Source: Flavobacteriales bacterium UBA4466 (lineage in GTDB: Bacteria; Bacteroidota; Bacteroidia; Flavobacteriales_D; Crocinitomicaceae). Taken from it: a stretch of 64,000 bases of DNA. Under the pieces are notes generated by a model. The model was not told where the DNA came from. It did not search any database and worked only from the letters and a program-made list of their open reading frames with translations. Shown here one piece after another: positions 62,652-64,000 of the stretch. Positions within the stretch are counted from its first letter, which is position 1. Each line of letters begins with the position of its first letter. The stretch is from contig CAJJBE010000006.1 in the NCBI GenBank assembly GCA_905182335.1, forward strand, positions 62,001 to 126,000, read 5' to 3'. The translations under genes and the position numbers were made by a program.

Positions 62652-64000
62652 TCATCTTTTCTTTTTCGCAGGCTTTTTCTTGCCTTTCTTAACATCAACG
62701 ATTAACTCAGTCAACCCTTCTTTCATATCAATCTTTATGTCATCACCTTCTTTCAAACGAGACCTTACAATCTCTTCTGCTAAAGGGTCTTCAATGTATT
62801 TTTGTATTGCTCTTTTTAATGGTCGAGCACCAAACTTCTCATCATATCCTTTCTCTGCGATAAAGTCTTTTGCAGCCTCAGTCATTTCAATAGAATAACC
62901 AAGATCAACAATTCTTCCATATAGCTTAGATAATTCAATATCAATGATTTTATGAATACCTTCTCTAGAAAGAGAATTAAACATAATCATATCATCAATA
63001 CGATTTAAAAACTCAGGAGCAAAGGCCTTTCTAAGTGCATTTTGAACAACTGCTTTAGAGTGCTCTTCTTTTTGATCAGACTGTGCTTTAGTTCCAAAAC
63101 CGACACCCGTTCCAAAATCAGACAGTTGACGCGCCCCTATATTTGAAGTCATAATCAAAATCGTATTCTTAAAATCAATTTTCCTTCCTAGACCATCTGT
63201 CATATGGCCATCATCTAACACCTGAAGTAAAAGATTAAAGACGTCTGGATGGGCTTTTTCAATCTCATCTAACAAGACTATAGAATATGGCTTTCTACGG
63301 ATTTTCTCCGTTAATTGCCCCCCTTCTTCATAACCTACATATCCTGGAGGTGCGCCTACCAAACGAGAGATGGAGAACTTCTCCATATACTCTGACATGT
63401 CAATACGAATAAGTGAATCTTGTGAATCAAACAAGTACTGAGCAAGAACCTTAGCTAATTGTGTTTTACCTACCCCAGTTGGCCCTAAAAAGAAAAAAGA
63501 CCCAATTGGCTTGTTTGGGTCTTTTAACCCAGCGCGATTACGCTGAATAGCTTTGACTACTTTGTCAACAGCAACATCTTGACCAATAATTTTTGCTTTA
63601 ATATCATCAGACATTGTAGCTAAACGGCCAGTCTCAGATTCAGAAATACGTGTCACAGGAACACCACTCATCATTGAAACCACTTCTGCAACATGCTGCT
63701 CAGTAACAATTACACGATTTAATTTATAATCTTCTTCCCACTTATTCTTCGCAGCTTCAAGCTCCTCAATTAATTTACGCTCAACATCACGAAGTTCCGC
63801 AGCCTTCTCGTACTGTTGTGATTTAATTACTTCATTTTTCTCCGCTTTTAAATCCTCTATTTTTTTCTCAACATCCAAAATCCCTTGAGGGACGTTCATG
63901 TTAGTTAAATGAACACGAGATCCAACTTCATCCAATGCATCAATTGCCTTGTCCGGAAGGTGCCTATCAGTAATGTATCGCTCTGTCAAAGTAACACATG
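62652..64000 (-). CDS. clpC: ATP-dependent Clp protease ATP-binding subunit ClpC (5' end outside window)
   Basis: The last 449 residues of a ClpC-type AAA+ unfoldase, open through the window edge. It begins inside D1 (RYITDRHLPDKAIDALDEVG), then a UVR-like middle segment (SQQYEKAAELRDVE), and the full second AAA+ domain: GPTGVGKTQLAK, LLDEIEKAHPDVF and RPLKRAIQKYI. The C-terminus is basic (KKGKKKPAKKKR). It feeds substrates to ClpP. A TTG at 63989 is internal and not the true start. Confidence 0.93.
   Translation of the reverse strand, partial: CVTLTERYITDRHLPDKAIDALDEVGSRVHLTNMNVPQGILDVEKKIEDLKAEKNEVIKSQQYEKAAELRDVERKLIEELEAAKNKWEEDYKLNRVIVTEQHVAEVVSMMSGVPVTRISESETGRLATMSDDIKAKIIGQDVAVDKVVKAIQRNRAGLKDPNKPIGSFFFLGPTGVGKTQLAKVLAQYLFDSQDSLIRIDMSEYMEKFSISRLVGAPPGYVGYEEGGQLTEKIRRKPYSIVLLDEIEKAHPDVFNLLLQVLDDGHMTDGLGRKIDFKNTILIMTSNIGARQLSDFGTGVGFGTKAQSDQKEEHSKAVVQNALRKAFAPEFLNRIDDMIMFNSLSREGIHKIIDIELSKLYGRIVDLGYSIEMTEAAKDFIAEKGYDEKFGARPLKRAIQKYIEDPLAEEIVRSRLKEGDDIKIDMKEGLTELIVDVKKGKKKPAKKKR

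Overview
The window is an AT-rich chromosomal segment of a Bacteroidota bacterium, most likely a member of Flavobacteriales. Four things support this. Where promoters can be seen they have the Bacteroidota form, TTTG - 19 bp - TAnnTTTG. Most start codons have no Shine-Dalgarno sequence. The proteins include families typical of this phylum (DUF3078, DUF4834, putative porin, YfhO, GH3-beta-lactamase fusion, BshA, short CarB without an MGS domain). Several gene orders are also characteristic, such as mutL-rhomboid-rhomboid-endonuclease and DUF6702-M1 peptidase. I saw no insertion sequence, prophage, CRISPR array or rRNA. This is mostly core genome.

Layout. 1-4.5 kb: end of a DUF6702-like gene, an M1 peptidase, an exported regulatory-domain protein, and mnmA, which converges on a broken XRE-type regulator. 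4.9-12.2 kb (minus): a small orphan ORF, then the tightly coupled set ettA-VF530-pepD-DUF3820. This is preceded by a run of small membrane proteins (DUF2752, DUF5684/CCC-motif, DUF4190-like) that shows duplication and decay, and then an SPFH protein. 12.4-20.7 kb: a lipoprotein, a DEAH helicase, trxB, pcm, an acyl-CoA carboxylase beta subunit, a GNAT enzyme and an M13 peptidase. 20.7-30 kb: a 49-aa ORF, a VWA protein, DUF3078, a thiolase, bshA and a GH3-beta-lactamase protein. 30-38 kb (plus): one dense run with mutL, two rhomboids, an endonuclease-family protein, a YciO-type protein, a class-I GATase, a SpmAB-type protein and a small protein made of four exact 25-residue repeats. 38-50.6 kb (mostly minus): Smr, site-2 protease, hemB, fabG, porin, rpsT with two tRNA-Glu genes, proS, and cell-wall hydrolases (GH73-LysM, NlpC/P60). 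50.8-54.8 kb (plus): S41 protease, DUF1573 lipoprotein, methyltransferase and glycosyltransferase. 54.7-64 kb: YfhO, DUF4834 and carB on minus; phosphoribosyltransferase and murQ on plus; clpC on minus, cut by the window edge.

I found no clear multi-gene novel system. The most interesting signals are small. (1) The DUF2752 gene has no ATG, GTG or TTG at its expected start. Instead an ATT sits in a TAATT junction, exactly where five other junctions in the window have TAATG. A decayed second DUF2752 copy lies beside a duplicated CCC-motif gene. (2) The four-fold 25-residue repeat protein overlaps the SpmAB-type gene. (3) A G10 tract lies inside that SpmAB-type gene. (4) Several -7 promoter boxes sit only 3-7 nt before start codons, which suggests leaderless or near-leaderless mRNAs. 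(5) Perfect inverted repeats lie over the pcm promoter and between carB and a phosphoribosyltransferase gene. (6) Two short ORFs and one XRE pseudogene are easily missed by ORF callers. All family assignments come from recognising sequence patterns, not from database searches.
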